NCBI GenBank assembly: GCA_009801015.1
Contig: VHZZ01000001.1
Coordinates: 1,036,113 to 1,071,015 of the forward strand
DNA length: 34,903 bases
Direction: 5' to 3'
DNA from: Silene noctiflora
Lineage: Eukaryota; Streptophyta; Magnoliopsida; Caryophyllales; Caryophyllaceae
A program made the translations under genes and the position numbers. Shown here piece after piece: positions 1 through 10,672 of the stretch. How positions within the stretch are numbered: the stretch's first letter is position 1; each line of letters begins with the position of its first letter. Below the pieces are notes generated by a model. The model was not told where the DNA came from, did not search any database, and saw only the letters and a program-made list of their open reading frames with translations.

Positions 1-60
1 AGAGTGTAAAGTTGAAAGAGGGACTTTGCGTTTTTTATTTTTTGTATACAAAAACTTCAA

Positions 61-243
61 ACCGTGTCGGGAACCGTATATACGGTTTCGTTTTTACCCG
101 ACCCGGATACAATACGGTTTTATAAAAAACGTATCGTATATACGGATTTTCGAATCGTATATACGGAAATCCGTATAAATCAAACTGTATACCGTATCGT
201 ATTCGTATAATAAAACCGTATCGTATATTTTTGCTCACCCCTA
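61..243. repeat. Repeat built of cgtatatacgg-type motifs, possible hAT-like MITE end
   Basis: The stretch is a run of variants of the palindrome ccgtatatacgg and of ccgtatcgtat. On the minus strand it begins with ttaggggtgagcaaaa, which resembles the terminal repeats of short non-autonomous hAT-type elements in plants. The other end would lie close to or beyond the left edge of the window, so the family is not established. The reading frames through it are low complexity and I do not regard them as genes. Confidence 0.4.
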
Positions 244-293
244 ACGACAGTAACTAAGGGAGCACAAACATAAATTCTGCACAAATTTTTAAA

Positions 294-404
294 ATAAGAC
301 GGTCTTACAGTGTGAGACGGTCCATTTTTATAGAAGTTTGTCCATTTAATGTTAATAAATGAGTTATCTTTTTACAATATAAAACCGTCTTACACGACCA
401 TTAT
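294..404. repeat. Short MITE-like element of the taagacggtctta family
   Basis: The left side has taagacggtcttac followed by gtgagacggtcc, and the right side has aaaaccgtcttacacgacc, which is the inverted counterpart. About 110 bp of AT-rich sequence is enclosed. Related copies occur at 5014-5110 and 22874-22975. The superfamily is not identified. Confidence 0.5.
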
Positions 405-545
405 CGTAAATTCTAGGGTCATAAACTCATACTAGTCAACAAGTTTAAGCGATTTTTGGACTTATGTTGGAGCCAGATACAATCAAAGCCTAACTGTCGG
501 CATAATAAGTTATGCCCTTTTACGGGGATTTTCCTCTTTGTTTTT

Positions 546-719
546 TTCACCAGTATCCCCTACCGACAGCTGGGGCAATCTCCTTCGGGGTACTGAAGGC
601 AATTTAATGGGTTAACCCCTCCCAAGTTTGGCCTTTTCATTCGCAAGAGTCAGGAATCGAATCTCTAACCACTTATTTAAGAGATGAGAGCCCTTACCAT
701 TCACACCAGCCAACATTGG
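546..719 (-). mobile_element. tRNA-derived SINE, full length, with 15-bp target-site duplication
   Basis: The 174-bp insert is flanked by a perfect direct repeat ttcctctttgttttt at 531-545 and 720-734. Read on the minus strand, the 5' part carries an A-box-like tggctggtgtg and a B-box-like gattcgattcc, as expected for a tRNA-derived internal pol III promoter. The 3' end is an A-rich tail (gaaaaaaa). Length, promoter boxes, tail and duplication together fit a plant SINE. The family name is not assigned. Confidence 0.8.
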
Positions 720-831
720 TTCCTCTTTGTTTTTATGCGGTTTATAATTCCATATTTGACAATAATGTCTCCATTTATATATTTTTCTCAATTAAAAATT
801 TTATTTTATGGAGAACTTTTAAATAACAAAT

Positions 832-1060
832 GTAGTGTGTATTTGACCTTGCTTTTAAAAGTGTTTTGTACGTAAAAACACTTTTTTGTCAAACATATCA
901 TAAATTTAAAAGTTAATAGTAAATTCTTAAAAGCTCAAATACCATGTTTTTACCCATAAAAATAGAAGCAATTTGATGTTTCTGTTTCTTGAAAACTGTT
1001 TCTCAAAAATTAAGCTTAAAAAATAGAAACTCATTTTAAGCAAACTAGGCCAATCATGCT
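832..1060. repeat. MITE-like element, copy A
   Basis: The element starts gtgtgtatttgacctt and ends ctaggccaatcatgct, which form imperfect terminal inverted repeats (tgtttgacc / ggccaaaca type). The interior matches copy B at 1521-1737 over most of its length, including a shared cccataaaaatag motif and the ttaagctt block. It has no coding capacity. Confidence 0.55.
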
Positions 1061-1520
1061 CGTAGAGTCGTAGATAATAACTAATATAGATAATTCCTCT
1101 TAACCATGAGGCATGACCGCATGAGGTCAGGGATTTGATGTCCAGGACCATGAGAATGGAGCAAACTCTCGAGGGTGAATTTTATCTATATGAACATATC
1201 ATGGCTGGAGCCTGAAACTTAATGCTTGTTTTTACTATGTAACGAAAACTGTTTTTATTAGTATTTTTTTTCCTTATCAATGAGCTCAAAGTCTCAATTT
1301 TCGAGTATTTCAACCATTGTTTCGAGTCTACGACTCTTGTTTAACTTTTTTAATTTTGCGGAAAACTACCTACAATTTTTTAGGTTTTGTCAAATACTGC
1401 TAAATAGCAATTTCCAACCAAATTACTCAAAAATAAATCCGGCAAGGGAACATTCATCCTGGTTTTATAAGTACACCATCTATTGTACTTAATCATTACA
1501 ATCGGTTTTAAATGGCTAGT

Positions 1521-1737
1521 AAGTGTGTGTTTGACCTTACTTTTAAAAATATTTTAGACTCCAAAACAATTTTTGGCCAAACACATCTTCTCAAAAGTCA
1601 AAGAACCATCTTTTTTCCCATAAAAATAGACGCAGCAATTTAGTGTTTCTACCTTTAAAAAAACACTTTTAAAAGATTAAGCTTGAAAAACAAAAACTCA
1701 TTTTCAACAAGTTAGGCCAAACATGTTCTAACTCATC
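1521..1737. repeat. MITE-like element, copy B
   Basis: This is the second copy of the 832-1060 element in the same orientation, beginning aagtgtgtgtttgacctt and ending ttaggccaaacatgtt. The terminal inverted repeats are better preserved here than in copy A. A more diverged relative begins near 23424 (gtgctgtttgacc). Confidence 0.55.
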
Positions 1738-2144
1738 TGCTTGAATCTCTTCGGCTGAAATATTCATTAATTTGACCGGAATTTTCGTTAATTTAGGTGG
1801 AATTTTGAAATATAACTCGGATATCCAATCCACCTTACCCGCCATAGGTGGGATTGTGACGGATTGCTTGATTCACTCTGAGACGACGTTGCTGTTGTTG
1901 TTGCGTTTATTTTTGTAATTAGGATATCATCGATAAAAACCGAACACAGTAAATAAATACATAAATTGAAAAACTTACACCCATTTTTGCACAACAATCA
2001 TCATCTCCTTATGTGCTGCATACATTAACAGGATACAGTCATACAAACATGGTTACTAAAAACACGGTCAATTATCGCATTGAAGATCGTGCAGTCAAAC
2101 GGGAAGAAAACAGAAAAATGGAGCGAATATTTATTCAACAAAAT

Positions 2145-2498
2145 TTAGTCATCCCTTTTACATCTATAATACTTAGAACAACCTCTATGGTAAGGATTCT
2201 GCTGAGGAGGTAAACAATTAGCATTATTCGAATACGCCTGACCGCGAACACCACCGCAAACTGGCTGATCTCTAGCTAAAGCTCCAAAGGAGATATGCTT
2301 ACCCTCTTCAAGAAACCGCCTCGCGACATCCGACTGCATCAACATCTCACCTTCTGCATCACATTCTGCTATTGAACTGTTGCACTGCATGCTACTGCTA
2401 CTGCTACTGCTACTGCAATAATACCCTTTTGCTGATAAACAAAGGATTATAATCAACATTATACATGAATGTTTATTATTCATGGATTTTTGTAGCAT
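2145..2498 (-). CDS. RALF-like secreted peptide precursor
   Basis: The single-exon 117-residue precursor is a member of the rapid alkalinization factor family, cysteine-rich apoplastic peptides perceived by CrRLK1L receptor kinases such as FERONIA. A hydrophobic signal-peptide core lies at residues 13-23. Residues 29-36 are eight serines. The site RRFL at 60-63 fits the RRxL processing motif of subtilase S1P (SBT6.1). The mature part follows, with the receptor-binding-type motif ISFGAL (69-74, the ISYGAL position) and the four conserved cysteines 81, 95, 107 and 113, including NPYHRGC at 101-107. The first ATG at 2498 gives five residues before a second in-frame Met (residue 6, codon at 2483), and either could start translation. 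The C terminus is acidic (KRDD), whereas many RALFs end in basic residues. Which subfamily it belongs to is not resolved. Confidence 0.93.
   Translation of the reverse strand: MLQKSMNNKHSCIMLIIILCLSAKGYYCSSSSSSSSMQCNSSIAECDAEGEMLMQSDVARRFLEEGKHISFGALARDQPVCGGVRGQAYSNNANCLPPQQNPYHRGCSKYYRCKRDD
2388..2417. repeat. Coding hexanucleotide microsatellite (tactgc)n
   Basis: Four to five tandem tactgc units on the plus strand read as alternating AGT/AGC serine codons on the coding minus strand. They produce the eight-serine run of the RALF-like precursor, just after the signal peptide. Confidence 0.8.
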
Positions 2499-2581
2499 TT
2501 TTGAATTTCTGTTGTGTGTTATACTTTGCTGTTGTTACCTCTTTTAGCTGAGATTATAAGGGTGTTTTGCTCCCCAGTTCC

Positions 2582-2594
2582 TTTATATTAAAGG
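2582..2594 (-). promoter_or_regulatory. Possible TATA box of the RALF-like gene
   Basis: On the minus strand, ctttaatataaag lies about 85-95 bp upstream of the RALF-like start codon, a plausible core-promoter distance for a short leader. No transcript start is known, so this is only a positional guess. Confidence 0.3.
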
Positions 2595-2741
2595 AAAACC
2601 GGTAGGTCTCTCTTAAAACGCTCATATCCGTCTAAAGTGTAAAACGTGTCAAATATGATTCTATGTAGGTGGATAAGACAAGAGTTTATTAATTCTTAGA
2701 TATTTGCTTTTTGTCTTGTCTAACTAGTTTTTTATTCGGAT

Positions 2742-3174
2742 AATGCACGCGGTACTCCTGAAGTTTGACAATTTGCCCGAAATACCCAAATTTTTGTTCC
2801 GGAAAAGTTTAAAAAGTCATAACTCGTGTTTACGAGTTCAGAAAGTGACAATTTTTTTTTTCAAATCGATTATCTTTCTGAGAACTACGATTTGAAAAAA
2901 AAATTGTCGTATTTGGATCCCGTGGCCAGGAGTTTTTGTAAGTCAAAATTTTTTTTATCGAACAAATTTTGAGTGACCATATCTCTTGATCACGAGTTCA
3001 GAACTCGACAATTTTTTTTTCAACTCGTAGTACTGTGAAAGATGATCAATTTGAAAAAAAAAAATCGTAACTTTATGAACTCGTAAACACGAGTTATGAG
3101 CTCTTAAAGTTTTCCGGAACAAAAAATTAGATATTTCGGAAAAAATATCAAACTTGAAGGGCACCAAGTGCATT
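2742..3174. mobile_element. Foldback MITE with about 150-bp inverted arms
   Basis: The left arm (about 2742-2900) and the reverse complement of the right arm (about 3020-3174) share long blocks: aatgcac at the tip, ttgttccggaaaa, cataactcgtgtttacgag, and t-rich then caaat blocks. Arm identity looks roughly 80 percent by eye. A spacer of about 120 bp carries further cgagttca motifs. There is no coding capacity, and a convincing target-site duplication was not found. Confidence 0.7.
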
Positions 3175-5013
3175 TTTCCTTCTTTATTTATTTAGTCGTT
3201 TTATAATTTAAAACGGATGTATCCGTGTTTTTGGGTAAAGGTAATAATGTGAATGATATAATGCAATGTTTGTGGAAGGTTTACTTTGGGCAAAAGGGTT
3301 TTGATGGAACGCACTTTACCTACTACCTCTTATTAGAAAGTTCATTGGATTTCACACTTTGAGTTTTCTAAAATTATGATTATTTTTTATTGGTGTCTGA
3401 CTAAATTGATTAATAAGTTCACCATGGTTTTGCTTAATGCTTGATTTTGACTAGAGCTGTTCATGCTTTCATGGGTTAGCCGTTTATTGAATTCGGCCCA
3501 TCTCGCTATAAAATAAGTAAGTGGGGACGGATACGCCATTTTAAGAAGAATACAAAGACTCAACTTACTAACCTGTTCCAAACCCGCTTATTCGTGGACC
3601 AAAAGTTTAACATGAGTCCGACCCAAGCCCGCGTCTAATGGACCTCCAGTTTTAACTCGAGTTCACAATTACACGCCAAATGGTCAAGACTCCCTTTTGT
3701 TTTGGTGAAAGTTAATGGTATGATGTTGCCCTATTTGTTTGGTTGGTACTTGGTAGTAATCCAATGACGGAATCAGGGGTTATTAGGCGACGTCAGTCCG
3801 AACTAACATAGTTCTCAACCACCATGAGTCCATGACCGGCTCTCACATTGGTATTTTAGCGACATTGCTAGGTGCTAACGGCTCTATGTCACACTTTTTG
3901 CATAGCTAATTTTCTCCCCCTCCCCTATTCGATGTTCCCGTTTTCGCGCCTCCTTTAACCACTCTTCCTCGACAACCACTACGACATTGTTCCTCGTCTA
4001 ATTCTGAGCGCCACCTATAATGTCTTTATCGACTCAGGTAAATAAAATTCAACTAAACATCGTACATCATAATTCATAATTAGTAAAAAGGTTTTTTTAA
4101 CATGTGCCCTTAGGGCATATGATAAGAAGCTAACTAATGAAAGGTTCTTAAAAATATATCATAAGAAATTGATATATTACCATAATTAATGATATAATCT
4201 TGATTATTTTTTTTAATTAATTTCTTAATGTGTAGGCACTCGATCAGATCCCCTCTCTCATTTTCATGTCCATTTTATGTGGAGTATATTTTATTTTTTT
4301 GCTGTATAACCCAAAATAGCGTACTCCTCATCGTTCCCTCGAAATACGGTTAATGAGTAATTATATTCACTTAGTTAAAGAAGAAATGCACCTTGAATTC
4401 TTGATCAACAAATGAGGAAATTATGAGTAAAGCAACCAATATATGGACTTTTTCTACATCTGCCTACATTTTTGCATATATTGTGCATCAGATTTGAACA
4501 ATTATTTGTACTTTGAAGTTGAAATATCAATTTCCTACCAAAACCTTCCCCCCAAAATCTTGTGTGTAATTAAAATCTCAATTTCCCACTAAAATAATGG
4601 TGGAAATGATTAATTAACATCTAAATCTTGTTTATTGCAAGTGCCCATGTGAATATGTGATTTCTTCTTTTTAATAATGTTTTTGACTAATTCAATTCAA
4701 TTCAATTCCCAGTTGTATAATTAATTGGGGAAGAACACTAAAAAATTGCAGCAATTATTTGTCTCCTTCATTCACAGAGAAATTGTTGAATGAAGAGATA
4801 ACAATTTAATACAAAAAAATCCAAATTAAAAAAGACCCAAATTGTAATTTGATTAAAAAAGACACAAAAGTTTTGATTTTTTGAATTTTCTGATCATCTG
4901 AGAATTTCCCATTTCTAGAAATACTGTGAGGATTACAAATCAATTATACCCATGTGATCACATTGGGTATCTAATTTGAGGGTAATTGCTATTTCCTCTT
5001 CACAATTTCTTGT
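3175..5013. other. Intergenic region upstream of the NIPA-type gene
   Basis: I see no credible gene here. The stretch is AT-rich. A segment from about 4095 begins aacatgtgcccttagggca, and a similar start occurs at about 23396 (aacacgtgccttaaggg), so it is probably a repeat end. A run ttcaattcaattcaattc at 4691-4708 resembles runs in the leaders of the two downstream genes. The promoter and any 5' UTR of the NIPA-type gene should lie in the last 600 bp or so. Confidence 0.5.
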
Positions 5014-5110
5014 TTAAGACCGTCTTAACTTAAAACGGCTCTCACAACTGATTATAATAGAGGTGGAAATAAAATGAGGTTGCGAGATGTTTAAGATAAG
5101 ACGGTCTTAA
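5014..5110. repeat. MITE-like element with taagaccgtctta ends
   Basis: The inverted termini are taagaccgtctta at 5015-5027 and its exact reverse complement at 5097-5109, enclosing about 70 bp. Each terminus is itself nearly palindromic. The element lies about 210 bp upstream of the NIPA-type start codon and so may be within the promoter or 5' UTR. Confidence 0.6.
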
Positions 5111-5320
5111 GCGACACCAACTGCTTCTTTTCATCTTAATTCTCATGATTTTGTCATTTTAGGCAATTTTGTATGTCTTAATTAATGCAATTTTGTTGTT
5201 ATAGGGCAATTAATACAATTAATAGGTTGTGATTATTTCTGTTCTTGTGAAATTTCAGGAAATTTGACATTTTAAGGACTTGCTGTCAAAGTCTTTAGGT
5301 TTTTTTTTTTTTTTCTGGAA

Positions 5321-8300
5321 ATGGGGATGTCATCAGATAATATTACTGGACTTTTATTGGCTGTTTCTTCAAGTGTTTTTATTGGGTCTAGTTTTATTAT
5401 TAAGAAAAAAGGTCTCATGAAAGCTGGGAATTCTGGTGTTAGAGCAGGTATTTATCTTGATTCCTCCTTTTGAATTGGAAATGTTTGTTGTTATTGCATA
5501 TTTTTTAGCTTTTTGTTATTGTGTTGATCCCCTTTACCCTGCAATGTGATGGAGCCTTTAAGACGCCGGGGTAATGTTGTTGTTGTGACTCTTGTGAGTC
5601 CAGTGGTGGAGCTAGGGGTCGGGTAGGCACAGTTGGCCCGAGCAATGGAAAAAACAGAATTTTTGGTTGAAATTTTCGATATTTATTGTGATTTACCTTA
5701 TAACCTTATTAGTCTTCCCGCCCTGAAATTTTCGCCCCCCAATTCATGGCTCCACCTCTATAGGTTGTTTATAGGATATATTTTGGTGATACTAACAGCA
5801 AGACATAGCGCATTGTTTGTAGATATATTTTGACGAGACTGACAGTGAGACATAGTGCATGCTTATAAGGTTTTAGGGTGCGTTTTAAATAAGGAATCGT
5901 AAAAGCTTATCTTTTTTAACTTTTAAAAGGTCACCATATCTCAATTTCACACTGTCTCATCCAAATTTTGCTTTATTTGTTGATGCATGCATTGTTATAA
6001 TCATTAAAAGCCAATTTTTACTGCTTCTGTGACAGGTTCGGGTGGCCACTCATACTTAGCTGAACCTTGGTGGTGGGTTGGAATGATTGCAAGTAAGCTT
6101 TGATGCCCAAATAAGTGAAAATGTTACAAATGTGTGCTATTAGTCCAGGATCGTTTTCTGTTATTACTTGTTTTCTCTGCATTATATATGCAAGTAAATG
6201 ATGTTTCTATGGCTTATACAAAGTAACTCGGTATCGGAAGATGATCATAATTTTGAGGTTCAGTTAGCTGTCGATGCGTTACTTTTTTGTTGGTGGATTT
6301 TGACTTGGATTAATGTTGGTACATGTGATTTTAAAACTCTAAATTATTCAGGTTTATGTATTTGCATAGATTCTGAATTAATGCTGTGTGTGTACATCTG
6401 TACTGTAGTGCTTGTTGGGGAGATAGCAAATTTCGCTGCGTATGCCTTTGCGTCTGCAATTCTTGTCACTCCATTGGGGGCCCTTAGCATTATTTTTAGG
6501 TATGGACTATGTAGGTTGGCAGCCGGAACAAGTGCAAATTTGTTAGTAAGCTAAAGATTGTGTTTTGTATTGCAGTGCAGTTCTAGCTCACTTTATCTTG
6601 AAGGAAAGGTTGCACATATTTGGTGTGCTTGGCTGTGTTCTATGCGTGGTTGGGTCAACCACTNTTGTTTTGCATGCACCACGTGAAAGGATGATTGAAT
6701 CTNTTAGGCAAGTATGGCAGTTAGCTACCCAGCCAGGTACNCTTNTAAATAGCTGCATTCATGGTATCAAATCTCAGTTGTACTTGGGATGGATTGTTGC
6801 GGGCTAGCTTGGTAGTTGCACCACAAATGCGGCTTATNCAGCCTCAAATTGTGGTTGTAGTAACCTTCAAAACCTTTGAAAAAGGGCTCAATGTAGTGCC
6901 CGTACTAGATTTTCTACCTACAACGGCTTTGAGTGTCGGTAATTTTCAAAAGATTTCACAAGGTTGACATTTAGAAAAAGATTCATCTTGAGCTTTGGCT
7001 CTACGTATCTGAAAACTTGGCATAAAGCTTTTAGTACTATGTATCCGAAAAATTGACATAAAATAATTACAAAATTCGTGTTTTCAACACGAGGGATAGA
7101 GTACGTACATCCAGCTCCCTACGGTAGGCGGGATACTTTGAGGCTTGCTATTACAATGCTAATATTAGGAGTTTCCTAGATGCTGTAGTTTTGCCTTTTT
7201 TTCAGAATATTGACATATTAGCATCAATATTTGACTGTGCATTTAAAATAGTTGACATGAAATGTTTTTGTGCTCAGGTTTCCTTGTATACGCTGCTCTT
7301 GTACTGGTGACGGTTCTTGTCCTAATTTTCTACTATGTTCCACGTTATGGGCGTTCTCATATGATCGTATATATTGGTGTTTGCTCCCTCATGGGTTCTA
7401 TTACGGTCAGTCAATGATTAGCTATATTGCTGCTATTATTATTACTACTAAGATGTTTTATGCGTTGATTGATTTGTGTTTTCATCATGTAGGTTATGAG
7501 CGTGAAAGCTGTGGGGATTGCCTTGAAGTTGTCTTTTGAAGGACATAACCAGTTCAAATACTTTCAAGCATGGTTCTTCACTATAATTCTTGCTGCTTGT
7601 TGCGTTTTGCAGATTAATTACTTGAACAAGGTATTGTATGCAGTGTGGTGTACTTTCATTCTTGCTTTTTCTCTTTTCAGTTTTTCTTAGTTCTGTTATC
7701 TTTTCTACGTAACTTTATAATGAAACACTATAAATTTGAACACAAAGTAGCTGACGATCTTTTCATTCAGTTTTATGGGTTGTTTGGAAGAACTTCCGCT
7801 CTTTGCAAATGAAAATTTACGTGTGTCCCAACTCCCACCCCTTACTCCCGTTGAGTAGGATTCTCGTTGGAACTCTGATAATCATGAAGATGATGAAACG
7901 GCTTTTACCCCTTCCAGAGCTCGTTCCTGTTTATGTGATGATAATACAATGATGCCTTTTGTCACCACTGTCGTGGATTTGAAATATTACTTCATAACTT
8001 TTCTTTTCCGGCTTCCTTATTTTCTTTTTCACTTTCCATATCTAGACTTATCCACTGACTTTCCTGCAACATTACCAACTATTCTGTTGTGGCACAATCT
8101 TGGTGTGTGAATTATTTGCTTCCACTTTTTTGTTACCTTGTTTCCATCGCAGACATTTCTGGATACTAAAACGGATGTAACATGTAAGTGGTCTGTAGGA
8201 CGGTTCAGACTGCAAAAGGTCCTAGTTGGTTTAGAGAATGTGTTATTTGATCCTTAGATACTCAGTCAATGCTTTAAAGTTTAATCTGAATGCAGTCACC

Positions 8301-9419
8301 GATTTTTGGGCGTTTTTCTCTAATAATCTGCCGAGCTCTGATTATGTCTCTTTTACCCCCGCCCCTTTCTGAACTCACTTGTATCGACACTATCTCTAAG
8401 GTTTCCAGTATCTAAAATGGCCCTCAAATCCCTGCAGGCACTGGACTCCTTCAACACTGCTGTTGTATCGCCTGTCTACTATGTTATGTTCACGTCATTC
8501 ACAATTCTTGCAAGTATGATCATGTTTAAGGTAATATTGTTTTATCTCGATTGCTTTTGTCCCAAATGAGTACCTCTTTTCTGCTTGAAATGTTAAATGG
8601 TATCCGTTCAAGTAGGTTCCTCCTAACGACCACCTTACCCCTAAATCCACAATTCCTCTAGGGCTCTTGAAAATTGCAGGATAAGAGGCATCAGATGTGC
8701 GCTGTCTTATCAACACAATGAGGGTAATATTTGGATGACCCGAAAGAAAATTGTGTTGAGAATGACATAAAATGTCTGGTACTACAACTTTACGAAACCA
8801 AGCGCAAGTACATTAATGAATCTGTGAGGAACCGGGTTATATTACTCTATAACTAAGTGATTTATACTGCAGCGCAACCCCTGAACAATATAATGTTATT
8901 CATTCAAAGTTCAGACCTATACCAATGAATTATGAATTGAATTGACCGTTCTGATACAAACCTGAAGATGGTTTTTGTTTCAAATTAGTTATTCCAATTG
9001 TTTTAAGGTTGGGTTAATTCATGTTCGGCTCTACTTGAGGCTGTTCTTTTTGGATTCGAATTGTGGGTTAAGTTTTACAACCGGGTAATATCCCTTGAAT
9101 TCCAATTCAAGGGTTTTTAGCACCAAACTTAGGCAGAGCTTCATTTCTACATGTGGTGTTCGAGTTTTTCAATGTAAGCGCAGTCAATACTCGTGCAGTC
9201 GTGTGTTTTTGACGATTTGTAATTTCCCAACTTCAGGAATGGGATACTCAAAGTGCTTCACAAATAGCTACACAAGGCTGTGGGTTTATAACCATTCTAG
9301 CAGGCACATTCCTGCTGCACAAAACACGGGACATGGGAAGCAGTCCTGCCATGCCACTTTCTCCACGCGTGCTTTCTAGGTGTTGCAGCAGCAATTCTAT
9401 TCCAAATCAGACAACTTAG
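5321..9419 (+). CDS. NIPA-type (DUF803) magnesium transporter, 8 coding exons
   Basis: Exons by GT-AG sites with continuous frame are 5321-5447, 6036-6092, 6409-6499, 6576-6736, 7278-7405, 7493-7630, 8438-8530 and 9237-9419, giving 978 nt and 325 residues, close to the usual family length. The product is a polytopic membrane protein of the NIPA/DUF803 family (drug/metabolite-transporter fold), whose animal members move Mg2+. Visible family blocks are [17 protein letters not shown] near the N terminus, [46 protein letters not shown] and [24 protein letters not shown]. The last exon gives EWDTQSASQ, then a final membrane segment and a short polar tail. The start is the first ATG after a poly-T tract, with a second Met two codons on. 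Exon 4 contains two undetermined bases (6664, 6703). Substrate is inferred from family only. Confidence 0.92.
5529..5586 (+). mobile_element. 3' end of a (TTG)n-tailed SINE in intron 1 of the NIPA-type gene
   Basis: The segment cccctttaccctgca followed by gatggagcctttaaga, then ggggtaatgttgttgttgt, matches the 3' body of a widespread plant SINE type that ends in TTG repeats. The related copy in the helicase gene (32136-32244) shares the ggggtaatgttg(n) end. The 5' part appears truncated. Confidence 0.55.
5598..5765. repeat. Possible MITE in intron 1
   Basis: The left end ccagtggtggagctaggg and the right end catggctccacctctatagg form imperfect inverted repeats around the tggagcca core, which is common at ends of short plant elements. 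The interior is non-coding. A roughly 48-bp imperfect duplication (ttgtttatagga...agacatagcgca) follows at about 5764-5862. Confidence 0.4.
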
Positions 9420-9937
9420 ACCCTCGTAACTCCTTTGTTTCGGTGAGAAAAGATACGTGATTAGAACGATCAAGTCTTTTGAAGCACCGGGCTTGAAATA
9501 TGTCATACTGCAGAAATGCCACTATTTTTTGACTGAAGATAAAGACCATGAGAGTATATAAGCCACACGTGAAGGATTCGATTATTCTTTGAGTTCAGCC
9601 AATTGTTTCTTGTTTGTGCTTCACAAACACGAGTTTGTGAATATGTTGACAGATAGACAGAATTTGAGGGAAATATATATGGTTGGATTAATTTTAGTGC
9701 AGCAAGAAATGGAGAGGTAGAGTTGGACCATTTTTTTGGAACAACTCTTTAACCAGTCTTAAATGATGTGTTTGAAGACAGATATCAGTCCATGCAAGCA
9801 CTCGATATTTGTGAATCGTAAATTCTCATATGAGCCTGTTTCACGATAAGAGCATCATCAGACTGACCATGGATAATTAGTTTTTGAAGTTTTTAGTGGG
9901 TTAACAGGTATACTGGTGGGATGATAATTGAAATGGG
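9420..9937. other. 3' flank of the NIPA-type gene
   Basis: This should hold the 3' UTR and terminator of the NIPA-type gene. I recognise no gene or repeat. Short reading frames on either strand have no family resemblance. Confidence 0.5.
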
Positions 9938-10105
9938 TTGGTCTCACGATATATTGATATGAGATTGTCTTTGCAGGAGATTCGAGACTGATTGTTTCTG
10001 AATTGCGACTGAATACATATGTTGGTCTTAAGTTATATTGATATAAGACCGTCTTTCCAGGAGACTGGAGACTGATTGTTTCTGAATTGCGACTGAATAC
10101 ATATG
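9938..10105. repeat. 84-bp tandem duplication
   Basis: Two adjacent 84-bp units (9938-10021 and 10022-10105) are near identical in the second half, where a 34-nt tail from actgattgtttctgaattg to the end of the unit is exact. They are more diverged in the first half. In the second unit, ggtctta and taagacc form an inverted repeat like that of the other taagacggtctta elements. Confidence 0.85.
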
Positions 10106-10290
10106 TTGGTTTAGTCCCACATATGGTTAGTTGACTAATTACCTATTCCTAGTATTAGTCGGTTAAACGCTTAAACCAACTACTCCGTATATAAGGAAGA
10201 CTTGTCATCATCGTAACACATAACTCATTACACAATTCTGAATACAAGATTGCAAATTTTCTCTCCCAATTACATAAAAGAGAGCTAAGA
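10104..10290 (+). repeat. Possible degraded copia-type LTR
   Basis: The sequence tgttggtttagtcccacat at 10104 resembles the start of many plant Ty1/copia LTRs. It is followed by a TATA-like gtatataagg at about 10188 and an acacaattctgaatacaag stretch typical of such leaders. No matching second LTR, tg/ca end pair or target duplication was found, so the call is tentative. Confidence 0.3.
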
Positions 10291-10672
10291 ACCACCAGTC
10301 AGAGCAGCACTGCCCTCAGCAGGGGTATTACTAATTTACGCTAGAGCAGTAGAGCATTATAACATCAGAATCATTCAAAAGACTGGTATAAGACCAGTAG
10401 CATCTGAGAGCAGACTGTATCGAACAAATGACAGATACTAACGAGAATGCTTTACGCTCCAGAAACTGTTCCCAAAATAATTATCCTAAGCATCTTAGAC
10501 ACAGACTTGCATCTCAGACCTGTCAAACGTATTATGCAGCCACTTATCCTTGACATCTTCACCTTCATGGCACACATATAGTTCTCGATTCCCCTTCGTC
10601 TCCAGAAGAAGGCTAGCAGAGAAGTCACTGCTTAGTTCAGAATTAGGAAGAGAACCCAATTCTTGCAGACAT

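Noticed and set aside
6198..6554. 118-codon plus-strand frame as a separate gene
   Set aside because: It is read-through of intron 2 into NIPA exon 3 (from 6409); only the exon part has family motifs.
7090..7145. Third (TTG)-tailed SINE copy in NIPA intron 4
   Set aside because: The phrase around tacgtacatccagctccc resembles the SINE body, but there is no TTG tail and no flanking duplication.
10104..10290. Complete solo copia LTR with target duplication
   Set aside because: The start looks LTR-like, but I could not find a matching ca end or flanking duplication; kept only as a low-confidence feature.
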